Positions 56,658 through 64,000 of a stretch of DNA of 64,000 nucleotides are shown one piece after another. A program made the translations under genes and the position numbers. The stretch is from Rhodohalobacter mucosus (GTDB lineage: Bacteria > Bacteroidota > Rhodothermia > Balneolales > Balneolaceae), in contig NZ_QGGB01000005.1 of the NCBI RefSeq assembly GCF_003150675.1, positions 434,001-498,000 on the forward strand. The letters run 5' to 3'. Numbering within the stretch: position 1 is the stretch's first letter; each line of letters opens with the position of its first letter. The notes beneath the pieces were generated by a model. It was not told the DNA's origin, searched no databases, and was given only the letters and a program-made list of their open reading frames with translations.

Positions 56658-57209
56658 ATGCCAAAAATAAAAGAAATCGAACGAACACCGAATCCGGACG
56701 CCATGCGCTTTGTATTGGCCGAACCTCTGACCAACGGTGTAACCCGCTCATTTGAGAACAGCGGGGAAGCAGAGCATGATGAGCTTGCAAAAGCACTGTT
56801 CAGCATCGATCATGTGATCAACGTCTATTATGTTGACAAGTATATCACTGTAACGCAGGACGGCGGTGCTGTCTGGAGCGAACTGCTCCGAAAACTTGCT
56901 CCGCCAATCCGTGAAGCAACTCCGCAGCTTGATGTTGCAGAAGATGATGAGGTACATGCCACCAGGGAAGTTCAGGAAACTTCAGATCCACGCCTGAAGC
57001 AGATAAATCAAATGCTTGATGAACAGGTACGCCCGTATCTGCTTGCCGACGGCGGAGGACTGAAAATAATCGGCCTGGATGGCAATCGTCTGAAAGTGCA
57101 CTACCAGGGCGCCTGCGGAACCTGTCCTACGGCTACTTCCGGTACACTTTATGCCATTGAAAGCATGGTAAAACGAATAGACCCTGAAATTCAGGTTATC
57201 TCTGTATAG
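56658..57209 (+). CDS. Nfu-type Fe-S scaffold or carrier
   Basis: The 183-residue protein has an N-terminal Nfu_N domain (ERTPNPDAMRFVL..., residues 1-80) and a C-terminal NifU-like domain with the Cys pair CGTCPTA (Cys153, Cys156). Such proteins bind a bridging [4Fe-4S] cluster and deliver it to client enzymes. It follows sufS by 15 bases. Confidence 0.93.
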   Translation: MPKIKEIERTPNPDAMRFVLAEPLTNGVTRSFENSGEAEHDELAKALFSIDHVINVYYVDKYITVTQDGGAVWSELLRKLAPPIREATPQLDVAEDDEVHATREVQETSDPRLKQINQMLDEQVRPYLLADGGGLKIIGLDGNRLKVHYQGACGTCPTATSGTLYAIESMVKRIDPEIQVISV

Positions 57210-57265
57210 CAGGAATATTCACCACGTAATGTGAACCCAAGCAACAGCAGCAAGCAGGATCATTC

Positions 57266-57601
57266 ATGTCTATCACAATCAGCGAAAGAGCAGCCAAACG
57301 GATTGGAGAAATCAGGAAAGAGAAGAATATCTCATCTGATACTCCATTGCGTGTGTCCGTTGTAAGCGGAGGCTGTTCCGGACTCACATACGACCTGAAT
57401 TTTGACTCTGAAAAGGAGATCACTGCAGAGGATAAGCAGTTTGAAGATCATGGCGTCAAAATGGTTGTTGACATGAGAAGCTTTCTGTATCTCGCAGGCA
57501 CAAATCTGGATTATACCGACGGATTGACCGGCCAGGGTTTTCACTTTCACAATCCGAATGCGGTTCGGAGCTGCTCATGCGGCGAATCGTTTTCTCTGTA
57601 A
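57266..57601 (+). CDS. A-type Fe-S carrier (IscA/SufA/ErpA)
   Basis: The 111-residue protein has the three conserved Cys of the A-type carrier family: Cys37 in SGGCSGLTY, and Cys103 and Cys105 in RSCSCGESFSL. It ends two bases after the Cys motif region, as in SufA. It transfers clusters from the scaffold to targets. Confidence 0.95.
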   Translation: MSITISERAAKRIGEIRKEKNISSDTPLRVSVVSGGCSGLTYDLNFDSEKEITAEDKQFEDHGVKMVVDMRSFLYLAGTNLDYTDGLTGQGFHFHNPNAVRSCSCGESFSL

Positions 57602-57606
57602 ACCCA

Positions 57607-57703
57607 GTATCGGGTATCGAGATTCCGGTATTGAGTATTGAGATGAAATGCTTGTACTCAAAATCACATTCAGCCGATTCTTCAGCAATGAACTTCCCGA
57701 TAC
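57607..57703. repeat. Degenerate intergenic repeat after the A-type carrier gene
   Basis: The 131-base gap has TATTGAG twice in tandem (57629-57642), related words (GTATCGGGTATCGAG), and an inverted pair GTATCGGG (57607-57614) / CCCGATAC (57696-57703). It ends in ACTCACTAC, the complement of words in the gap after pdaD. No gene is visible. Confidence 0.5.
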
Positions 57704-57732
57704 CCAAAACACACGACTCACTACTTTAAAAA

Positions 57733-58254
57733 ATGTCTGAAATAGTAAATAAAGTTCAACAGTCCAGGCTGGAAACGGTGGATCTTGAAAAATTTGCCTC
57801 AGATATTTCAGTGAAGGAGCTCGACCTAAAGGACTTCCTGTTCCACGGAATGATTCTCAAAGAGAAAGAGTACCGGGAGAATATCTCAAATCATGACTGG
57901 GAACAATATAAAGACAGCTATGTTGCGGTTTTTTGCTCAACCGATGCAATCATTCCCAAGTGGGCGTACATGCTTGTGGTAAGCAGTCTACAGAACCTGG
58001 CGGCCGACGTTCTTTTCGGTACCCGGGATGATGTGACGGAAACCGTATTAAAAGAGCGCCTTGACAGATTCGACTGGTCTCAATACAGTGACAAATTTGT
58101 ACTTTTAAAAGGCTGCAGTAAAATCAATGTGCCCCCCTCCATTTACATGAAAGCCACCAAGCAACTCCTTCCCCATGTCTCCAAACTAATGTACGGAGAA
58201 GCCTGTTCCAACGTGCCGGTGTACCGTAAGCCGCGTTCCCCGAAAGGGTCATAG
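57733..58254 (+). CDS. DUF2480 protein
   Basis: The 173-residue protein matches DUF2480, a Bacteroidota family of unknown function: VELDLKDFLFHGMILKEKEYRENISNHDWEQY in pieces, then VAVFCSTDAIIPKWAYMLV, FDWSQYSDKFVLLKGCSKINVPPSIY and LMYGEACSNVPVYR. The conserved Cys residues (VFCS, KGC, EACS) are visible. In Bacteroidota it commonly sits in or by SUF clusters, so a link to Fe-S assembly is inferred. Confidence 0.88.
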   Translation: MSEIVNKVQQSRLETVDLEKFASDISVKELDLKDFLFHGMILKEKEYRENISNHDWEQYKDSYVAVFCSTDAIIPKWAYMLVVSSLQNLAADVLFGTRDDVTETVLKERLDRFDWSQYSDKFVLLKGCSKINVPPSIYMKATKQLLPHVSKLMYGEACSNVPVYRKPRSPKGS

Positions 58255-58365
58255 CCCCGCCGCGTCCTCTGGGCGATAGTTTCCCCGCATGAAATAAAAA
58301 AATTGAATCTTTTCTGTAAGGAATCTCTGTTTTTGGGATCATACAAATAAAAGGGGAGATATCAG

Positions 58366-58680
58366 ATGAACCGATCACAGATCCTGTCCACCTTACGGGT
58401 GGAGCTAAGACGAAAGGGAGCAGAGTATCGAACGGAAATAGCGATACGGCAGTGGGTGAAAAAATTTCTGAAAGAGTTATCCATTACGCATTCGCGGCAG
58501 CTTATGGATTGGCAGGCAGATTATTTCATCGCTAACCTGAAAAAAGATGAGCAGTATCCGGCGGCTGAAATCCTGCAGGCGAAGTCGGCCCTTTCTTTTC
58601 TGTTTGAAAAGATCATAAAGGCTAACGGTGACAAGGATAACAGCTACCCGACGGAGGATCAGTTCAGAATTCCGGCCTGA
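58366..58680 (+). CDS. Orphan integrase N-terminal (core-binding) domain
   Basis: The 104-residue protein resembles the SAM-like core-binding domain at the start of tyrosine recombinases, in particular integron-type integrases: EYRTEIAIRQWVKKFLKEL, then WQADYFIANLK, and EILQAKSALSFLFEKIIK. The catalytic domain with its Arg/His/Tyr residues does not follow; 50 bases later the convergent corA begins. It is either a remnant of an integrase or a small stand-alone DNA-binding protein. The match is by pattern memory only. Confidence 0.55.
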   Translation: MNRSQILSTLRVELRRKGAEYRTEIAIRQWVKKFLKELSITHSRQLMDWQADYFIANLKKDEQYPAAEILQAKSALSFLFEKIIKANGDKDNSYPTEDQFRIPA

Positions 58681-58729
58681 TTGCGAAACGTAACAACCGT
58701 AGTCGCAAATGGAGCCGCAGCCTGCCGGG

Positions 58730-59869
58730 TTAAAGCCATTTCTTCCGCCGAAAGAAGTAAATAAGTCCCAGTGTAACAGCGGCCATGAGTGCAATGGAAA
58801 ATGGATATCCGTACTGCCAGTTCAGTTCGGGCATGTTATACGGGCTCATGTCCGTATTGAAGTTCATGCCGTAAATTCCGGCAATAAAAGTTAGGGGGAT
58901 GAAAATGGTTGCAATCATGGTGAGCACTTTCATCACTTCATTCATCCGGTTGCTGAGTGTAGACATATACATTTCGTACAGGCCGGATACCATTTCGCGG
59001 TTGGTTTCGATGCTGTCAATGGCCTGGGAGGCATGGTCGTATACATCGCGAATAAAAAGTTTAACCTCGGGAGAAATGAGCGGTACGTCGTCACGGATTA
59101 GTGAATTCAGCGCATCACGGAGGGACCATACGGATTTTCTGAAGAAAACGAGGTCATGCCTGAGAGAATGAATTCTTTGGATCTGTCTGTCAGTGTCACC
59201 GGAAATAATGAGATCTTCGGTCTGCTCGATGGATTCACCAATATGATCCAGAGCATTGAAATAGTGATCAACAACCGCGTCAATTAACGCATATGCAAGG
59301 TAATCCGTACCATATCTGCGAAGGCGGGTTGTCGACATTTCAAGCCTTTTCAGTATGGGGGCAAAAACGGGTTCATCCGTTTCCTGAAATGAGAGAACAT
59401 AGTTGGTACCCAGGACGATGCTGATCTGCTCTGTGTGGAGATCAACAGGCCCATCGGCAGTTTGTTTGTCTGTTATCAGCCTGAGTACCATGTACATATG
59501 ATCGGGGTAGAGTTCGGTCTTGGGGCGCTGCGTGGTACTTACAATGTCTTCCTGAACAAGAGGGTGCAGGCTGAAGTACTCCCAAACGGATTTCAGTTTA
59601 TCAACATCATGCAGTCCGTTCACCTGAATCCATGTTTTTGATTTACTTGTGAGGTACGGTTCAGACTTTTCGATTTTGGTTATGGGAATGGCTTCGTAGA
59701 AATCCTCATCAAAGTCATGAACAATCATCTGAATGTCTTCGACCCGCTTCGCTCCAGTATGGACGGGGGTGCCCGGCACGCCGCCCGGCTTTTTCCGTAC
59801 CACCTGTTTTAGGTGCTTTCGGTTGAAGAGGCTTGTTGCGGCATGTCCGGATGTGGCTTTGCGGCTCAT
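58730..59869 (-). CDS. corA: CorA-family Mg2+/Co2+ transporter
   Basis: CorA is a pentameric magnesium channel in the inner membrane. The GMN filter motif is at the end of the first pore helix in FIAGIYGMNFNTDM, and the second membrane helix is YPFSIALMAAVTLGLIYFF, followed by a basic tail. The cytoplasmic domain (about residues 60-310) is alpha/beta with a long stalk helix. At 379 residues it is slightly long because of a basic N-terminal tail. Confidence 0.95.
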   Translation of the reverse strand: MSRKATSGHAATSLFNRKHLKQVVRKKPGGVPGTPVHTGAKRVEDIQMIVHDFDEDFYEAIPITKIEKSEPYLTSKSKTWIQVNGLHDVDKLKSVWEYFSLHPLVQEDIVSTTQRPKTELYPDHMYMVLRLITDKQTADGPVDLHTEQISIVLGTNYVLSFQETDEPVFAPILKRLEMSTTRLRRYGTDYLAYALIDAVVDHYFNALDHIGESIEQTEDLIISGDTDRQIQRIHSLRHDLVFFRKSVWSLRDALNSLIRDDVPLISPEVKLFIRDVYDHASQAIDSIETNREMVSGLYEMYMSTLSNRMNEVMKVLTMIATIFIPLTFIAGIYGMNFNTDMSPYNMPELNWQYGYPFSIALMAAVTLGLIYFFRRKKWL

Positions 59870-60113
59870 AGAGTGTGTTTTTTGAAATATAGGAGTACCT
59901 GCGTGTACCGAAAATGCAACAAAATCGGAAAACTATGAAACCGGGCACGTCCCGGGCTTCGGTATGAGTGGCAGCAGCCAGCAGGTCTGATGCGAAATTT
60001 TAGAGCTTTTTTATGTGATGATGAACAGTGACAACGAGTTACAGGCGCTATTTTAAACAAGATTAAGAGAGAATCCATATTCAATTCAAACAATCAAACA
60101 AGAGGTGATCTAT

Positions 60114-62495
60114 ATGGGGTACAAGCTATATTTATATCTGATTCTGCCGGCAGTGACAATTCTGATGCCGGCATTTTGTTATGCGCAGGCGGCTGTTTCA
60201 GCTAATGTCTCAGAACCGCTATACAGACCGGGTGAACAGGTTGAGGTACTGGTATCTCTTGACAGTCCGGAAGATGCCTATTTTTTCTCTGCTGAAATCG
60301 TATACGATCCGGATGTTCTTACTTTTATCAGTGCCAGCCATACCGGTATTTTTTCAGACGGCCTTAGTATTTCGAATGAGCTGTCTGCCGGCCGGATCGG
60401 GGCATCGGCAGTAAGAACCTCACCACTTGCAGCTGCTGCACCGGGTGAGATGATGAGCATTCTCTTTGAAGTTAACAGGTATTCAGCTTCGGGTGAGACA
60501 CTGATTCGGTTTGAAAATTCCGAGCTTGTGAACTCCCTGGATCAGTTGATTGATCACAATGCAATTGCCGATGCCTCTGTTGACGTTGAAGAGGTAATTT
60601 CACACGTGAGGTTGACCACTCCGGCTGCAATTGAGGTTACGGAAGGTGACTCGTTTATTGCGACTGCCGAGCTTTTTGCCTCGGGTATAACCTCATCGGA
60701 TGGCAATGAAGGGCGACTGACTGTATGGATCGGTTTGAACAGTGAAGATACGGATCCTGCCGGATGGGATGAATCGGTTTGGCGGATCATGGAGTATACG
60801 GGTTCGGCAGAGTCGTTCTATCAATACGAGGCGGAGGCAGCGCTGCTGACACCCGTTGGCACCTACTATGTGGCTGCAAGAGCCGAGCTGGATACAAACA
60901 GTGAGTTTTTCTACGGAGGTATCGGGGATTTCTGGAATGCAGCGACCAACCCCTCCGCTTCACTTACTCTCTTCGATCAGCCGCCATTTCGCTATACCAT
61001 TGCTGCATGGAATTTTGACGATGAGAGGTTGACTGTAACTGAGTCAATACCTCAAAATGACGGATCTGCGATCTCGGTAACGGGTGCCGGAAGCCCGGGC
61101 TTTGCAGCCGGAGCGGATGGAAGGGCGGCAAGCGCAAGCGGGTGGAGCGGGTATGATCCGGAAAACCCGAAGTACTGGCTTATCCGGGTATCAACGGAAG
61201 GGCTGGATGATATTCAGCTTTCCTCGAAACACGCGGGTACGTCAAGCAGCCCGCGCGACTTTCAGATTCAGGTGAGTACTGACGGTACTCTGTGGTCAGA
61301 CGTACCGGGGGGATCCCTTACCATGACCACCAGCTTTAACGACGCTGCAGTCGAAAATTTACCACTTCCAGATTTTGCCGATAATGCACCCGACCTGTAT
61401 GTTCGCTGGCTTCAGACATCTGATTTCAGGGTTGATGGTGATTCGATCGTGACAACCGGGTCGAACCGTATCGATGATATTCGAATATCGGGTACAAATC
61501 CCGGTGCAGCCCGGACAGAGGTTTGGGCCGGCGATACAAATAACGACCAGACGGTTGACGAACAGGATGTTCTTCCCCTGTCAGCCTATTGGAACAGCAG
61601 GGGTCCGCTACCCGTTTACCCTACACGTGCATGGACTGGCAGGGATGCAGAAGCCTGGATCCCCATAGAGGCCACCTATGCGGACGCTAATGGCGATGGT
61701 GTTGTTAATCAGAACGACCTGCTACCCATTGGCCTGCACTTCGGAGAGTCTCGTATTGGGGGAAATCAATCTTTACAGGGTACGCCCATGGCTTCGCTGG
61801 AAGTTGGAGAACTGAATGCCGGTGAGGAGAAAAGCTTCTTCATATTTTCTGACGAACCGATTCCCGTAAGCGGGGTGTCTGTGAGGCTTCGTCTTGGCAA
61901 TGCAGCAGAAGAGGACTGGGACGTTGTACAGGCAGAAGGGGCAGAATGGAGCCGGCAATGGAGAGAAAGCGGTAAACTTATGGAGTTTACCCTGAAGAAT
62001 GATGGAGGAATCTCCTCCTCGGTGGCATATCGCGGTGTTATGAGTTCAGATGAGCCGGTGTCCCTTCTGGCGGAAATCCGAATCAGGGCTCTCAGTGACT
62101 TGCATCAGGGGGCGCGCGCAGAGCTGATAAGGGTAACCGCCCTGAACGGGAGGGAGATGACACCGCTTGAGCATGTAACGATCAGTGAGACCCGTGACGG
62201 CGGTTCAGTTGGTCCAGTTACCGAAATACCTGAAAAAACCCTGCTGATGCAGAATTTTCCGAATCCGTTCAATCCAGCCACCAACATCCGATATACGCTG
62301 GCGGTACCTTCTCAGGTGCGTATCGACATTTATAATGCAGCAGGCAGGAGAGTGGCATCACTTGTAGAGGAGTCTCAGTCGGCGGGTGAGTACGTTGTTC
62401 CGTTTAATGCATCGAGCCTGTCGAGCGGGGTGTACTTTTACCGGCTGCAAACGCAGAACTTTACAAAGACAAGGTCTATGGTGTTGATCAAATAA
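60114..62495 (+). CDS. Secreted cohesin/dockerin-like protein with T9SS sorting domain
   Basis: About 793 residues with a signal ending CYAQ. I chose the ATG at 60114 over the GTG at 60105. Residues about 20-165 form a cohesin-like domain (RPGEQVEVLVSLDSPEDAYFFSAEI, then PGEMMSILFEV). A jelly-roll-like middle follows. Two dockerin-like calcium loops, GDTNNDQTVDEQDVLPL (about 472) and ADANGDGVVNQNDLLPIG (about 522), come next, then a second cohesin-like stretch. The C-terminus is a type IX sorting domain (FPNPFNPATNIRY, YNAAGRRVASL, SSGVYFYRLQT). It is thus exported and anchored or released by T9SS. Ligand is unknown. Confidence 0.8.
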   Translation: MGYKLYLYLILPAVTILMPAFCYAQAAVSANVSEPLYRPGEQVEVLVSLDSPEDAYFFSAEIVYDPDVLTFISASHTGIFSDGLSISNELSAGRIGASAVRTSPLAAAAPGEMMSILFEVNRYSASGETLIRFENSELVNSLDQLIDHNAIADASVDVEEVISHVRLTTPAAIEVTEGDSFIATAELFASGITSSDGNEGRLTVWIGLNSEDTDPAGWDESVWRIMEYTGSAESFYQYEAEAALLTPVGTYYVAARAELDTNSEFFYGGIGDFWNAATNPSASLTLFDQPPFRYTIAAWNFDDERLTVTESIPQNDGSAISVTGAGSPGFAAGADGRAASASGWSGYDPENPKYWLIRVSTEGLDDIQLSSKHAGTSSSPRDFQIQVSTDGTLWSDVPGGSLTMTTSFNDAAVENLPLPDFADNAPDLYVRWLQTSDFRVDGDSIVTTGSNRIDDIRISGTNPGAARTEVWAGDTNNDQTVDEQDVLPLSAYWNSRGPLPVYPTRAWTGRDAEAWIPIEATYADANGDGVVNQNDLLPIGLHFGESRIGGNQSLQGTPMASLEVGELNAGEEKSFFIFSDEPIPVSGVSVRLRLGNAAEEDWDVVQAEGAEWSRQWRESGKLMEFTLKNDGGISSSVAYRGVMSSDEPVSLLAEIRIRALSDLHQGARAELIRVTALNGREMTPLEHVTISETRDGGSVGPVTEIPEKTLLMQNFPNPFNPATNIRYTLAVPSQVRIDIYNAAGRRVASLVEESQSAGEYVVPFNASSLSSGVYFYRLQTQNFTKTRSMVLIK

Positions 62496-62528
62496 CACCG
62501 GACTTTGAGATTAGGGCAGCTCAACGGG

Positions 62529-62575
62529 AAGCGGTCTTTCCGGGCGGAATAGGTGACGCCCGTGAAAGGCCGCTT
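62529..62575. terminator. Long hairpin between convergent genes
   Basis: AAGCGGTCTTTCCGGGCG (62529-62546) and CGCCCGTGAAAGGCCGCTT (62557-62575) pair over about 18 bases with one mismatch and one bulge. It lies 34 bases after the T9SS-protein stop and ahead of the convergent citrate synthase stop. There is no T-tract, so a bidirectional terminator is a guess. Confidence 0.5.
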
Positions 62576-62666
62576 TACTGTGTTGCGATACCGGAATAGA
62601 GAGAACTCACCAGGTATCAGTCTGCCTGGGCAAGCTTAAAGCCGGATTCTCTGATAATGGATAGTA

Positions 62667-63836
62667 TCAACGGTCTTCGACCGGGGTCCAATCCAGGTTT
62701 TTCTCAGCGATATAGAGTGCCCGCGGACGAACAAGCCGGTTATTGGCTGCCTGTTCCATGTAGTGCGCCGACCAGCCCGAAATACGGCTCATGGCAAAAA
62801 TACAGGTATAGAGGTCCGGTTTGATCCCGATGCTGTAGTACACCGTTGCAGAGAAGAAGTCTACATTCGGATCTATATCCTTCTCTTCCTTCATGGTTTT
62901 AACCATGGCCTCAGACCACTCGTACAACTTTTGCTGACCGGTCTCCTCAGAAAGTTTTTTCGACATTTTTCGAAGGTGAAACGCACGGGGGTCAAACGTT
63001 TTGTATACACGGTGCCCGAAACCCATGATTTTTTCCCTGCGGCTCAGTTTTTCTTTGGTGAAAGCCACCGGGTCGGCCTTTTCTCCCTGCTCTTTCAGGT
63101 TCAGAAGCATATTCATGACAGCCGTATTGGCACCTCCGTGGAGAGGGCCTTTCAGGGCACCGATCGCTCCTGTGATCGCCGAAAACATATCGGACTCTGT
63201 TGCACAGATGGTTCTTGCCGTAAATGTGGAAGCATTCATGCCGTGTTCCGCATGGAGAATCAAGCATAGGTCCATGGTTTTTTCCGCCGCTTCGCCCGGC
63301 TCTTCGCCATTCAGCATGTATAGGAAATTGAATGCCGTACTGCCTTCTTTTTTGGGAGCGATAATGTCTTTGCCATTGCGAACGCGGTCAAATGCGGCAA
63401 TAATTGTAGGCATCTGCGCTGTAATTGAAACCGCATGGTGTATTGATTCTTCATCGCCGGATCCGGTATCCGGTTTTTCAAAATCTGCCAGCATGGAAAC
63501 GGCTGATCGCAGCACAGCCATGGGTTCTGCATCCTTGCTTGTGGTTTTAATGTATTCAAGAACAGGTGATGGCAGCTCGCGTTGCGAGATCAGTTCATTT
63601 TTGAGGTTCTCAAGCTCCTGTTGATTGGGGAGCCTGTCGTTCCATAAAAGGAAACAGACTTCCTCAAACGTAGCGTTTTCTGCAAGTGTATCAATATTGT
63701 AGCCGGAGTAGATCAGTTCTCCGCTTTTACCGTCAATAAAACTCTTGGTTGTCGAGAAGGCCACAATGCCGTCAAGGCCTTTGTTGATATGGGGATACTC
63801 GGTTTTGTCAATTTGTTCCAGGTTGTGCTGCGCCAT
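62667..63836 (-). CDS. gltA: Citrate synthase
   Basis: The enzyme condenses acetyl-CoA with oxaloacetate. The 389-residue short type has the catalytic His residues in LKGPLHGGAN and MGFGHRVYK, and the Asp in NVDFFSATVYY. The N-terminal region GLDGIVAFSTTKSFIDGKSGELIYSGYN is the typical start of this class. A methylcitrate synthase of the same fold cannot be excluded by eye. Confidence 0.9.
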   Translation of the reverse strand: MAQHNLEQIDKTEYPHINKGLDGIVAFSTTKSFIDGKSGELIYSGYNIDTLAENATFEEVCFLLWNDRLPNQQELENLKNELISQRELPSPVLEYIKTTSKDAEPMAVLRSAVSMLADFEKPDTGSGDEESIHHAVSITAQMPTIIAAFDRVRNGKDIIAPKKEGSTAFNFLYMLNGEEPGEAAEKTMDLCLILHAEHGMNASTFTARTICATESDMFSAITGAIGALKGPLHGGANTAVMNMLLNLKEQGEKADPVAFTKEKLSRREKIMGFGHRVYKTFDPRAFHLRKMSKKLSEETGQQKLYEWSEAMVKTMKEEKDIDPNVDFFSATVYYSIGIKPDLYTCIFAMSRISGWSAHYMEQAANNRLVRPRALYIAEKNLDWTPVEDR

Positions 63837-63948
63837 TCGTATTCGCTGTCTTTTATATAGTTAATTTTTTTATCCCTGCCACTGCGTGTTCTATAAACCG
63901 CCTCGCTCAAAAGGCAACGCTGCAGAAGCAGATAGGGGGCAGATTTTT

Positions 63949-64000
63949 ATGAAATCCTATCGGTTCCGGATTGCAGTCGTTCTGATATGTTTTACGCAGA
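63949..64000 (+). CDS. Start of a further exported protein (truncated by window end)
   Basis: An ATG at 63949 opens MKSYRFRIAVVLICFTQ, which reads as a signal peptide: a basic N-terminus then a hydrophobic core. Only 17 residues are visible. It is divergent from citrate synthase, 112 bases away. Family is unknown. Confidence 0.4.
   Translation, partial: MKSYRFRIAVVLICFTQ

Noticed and set aside
1-64000. tRNA, rRNA, CRISPR or insertion-sequence copies
   Set aside because: Scanning for T-loop GGTTCGAATCC-type words, regular spacer arrays and transposase motifs gave only hits inside protein genes. Absence is by eye, not by a search tool.

Overview
The window looks like a chromosomal segment of a Bacteroidota/FCB-group bacterium, most likely of the Balneolota (Balneolaceae) type. 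The support is a T9SS-type C-terminal sorting domain (FPNPFNP... ending in KTRSMVLIK), a DUF2480 gene at the end of a SUF cluster, a large DUF2723 membrane protein, a fused two-domain 2-oxoacid dehydrogenase E1, weak Shine-Dalgarno sites with several TTG/GTG starts, and promoter-like TTTG/TAnnTTTG boxes. The assignment is inferred from gene content and cannot be fixed to genus. Almost all of the window is dense housekeeping sequence. I saw no rRNA, tRNA, CRISPR array, prophage or intact insertion sequence.

Layout. 1-2.7 kb: end of a polyprenyl synthase, then bamD, nadD and an exported LD-carboxypeptidase, all on +. 2.7-7.1 kb: the fused E1 dehydrogenase on -, then a three-gene polyamine block on + (speD, pyruvoyl arginine decarboxylase, speE). 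7.5-14.1 kb, all on -: DUF445, a reduced type IA topoisomerase-like protein, ybeY, an unknown protein and DUF2723. 14.4-22 kb: an NSS symporter, then a - run of small membrane and envelope genes (PH domain, DoxX-like, lipoprotein MsrB, PagL-like, cold-shock protein with a clear terminator, exported hypothetical, TonB receptor). 22-29.3 kb on +: DUF2752, TM2 and HD proteins, a DUF4097 protein followed by a membrane SpoIIE-type phosphatase, an Omp85-like barrel with terminator, and mltG. 29.4-42.2 kb on -: LpoA-like protein, guaA, gcvH, accC-accB-efp, a second NSS symporter, a pullulanase-type GH13 enzyme, metG and a SpoU methyltransferase.

42.3-50.2 kb on +: greA, a four-helix-bundle (S23-type) gene bracketed by an inverted repeat, ugd and a UDP-glucuronate decarboxylase (UDP-xylose supply), NUDIX, an Omp85-like barrel, a lipoprotein with a caspase-like fold that lacks the catalytic residues, and an EamA transporter. 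50.4-58.3 kb on +: pta and the Fe-S assembly cluster sufB-C-D-S, nfu, an A-type carrier and DUF2480. 58.4-64 kb: an orphan integrase-type N-terminal domain, corA, a large secreted protein with cohesin and dockerin-like repeats and a T9SS sorting domain, citrate synthase, and the start of a further exported protein.

No obvious new defence or mobile system is present. The strongest oddities are the pseudo-caspase lipoprotein, the reduced topoisomerase with an altered Toprim motif, the cohesin/dockerin/T9SS protein, the S23 gene between inverted repeats, the GC-rich core of ugd, and word-like degenerate repeats in several intergenic gaps.
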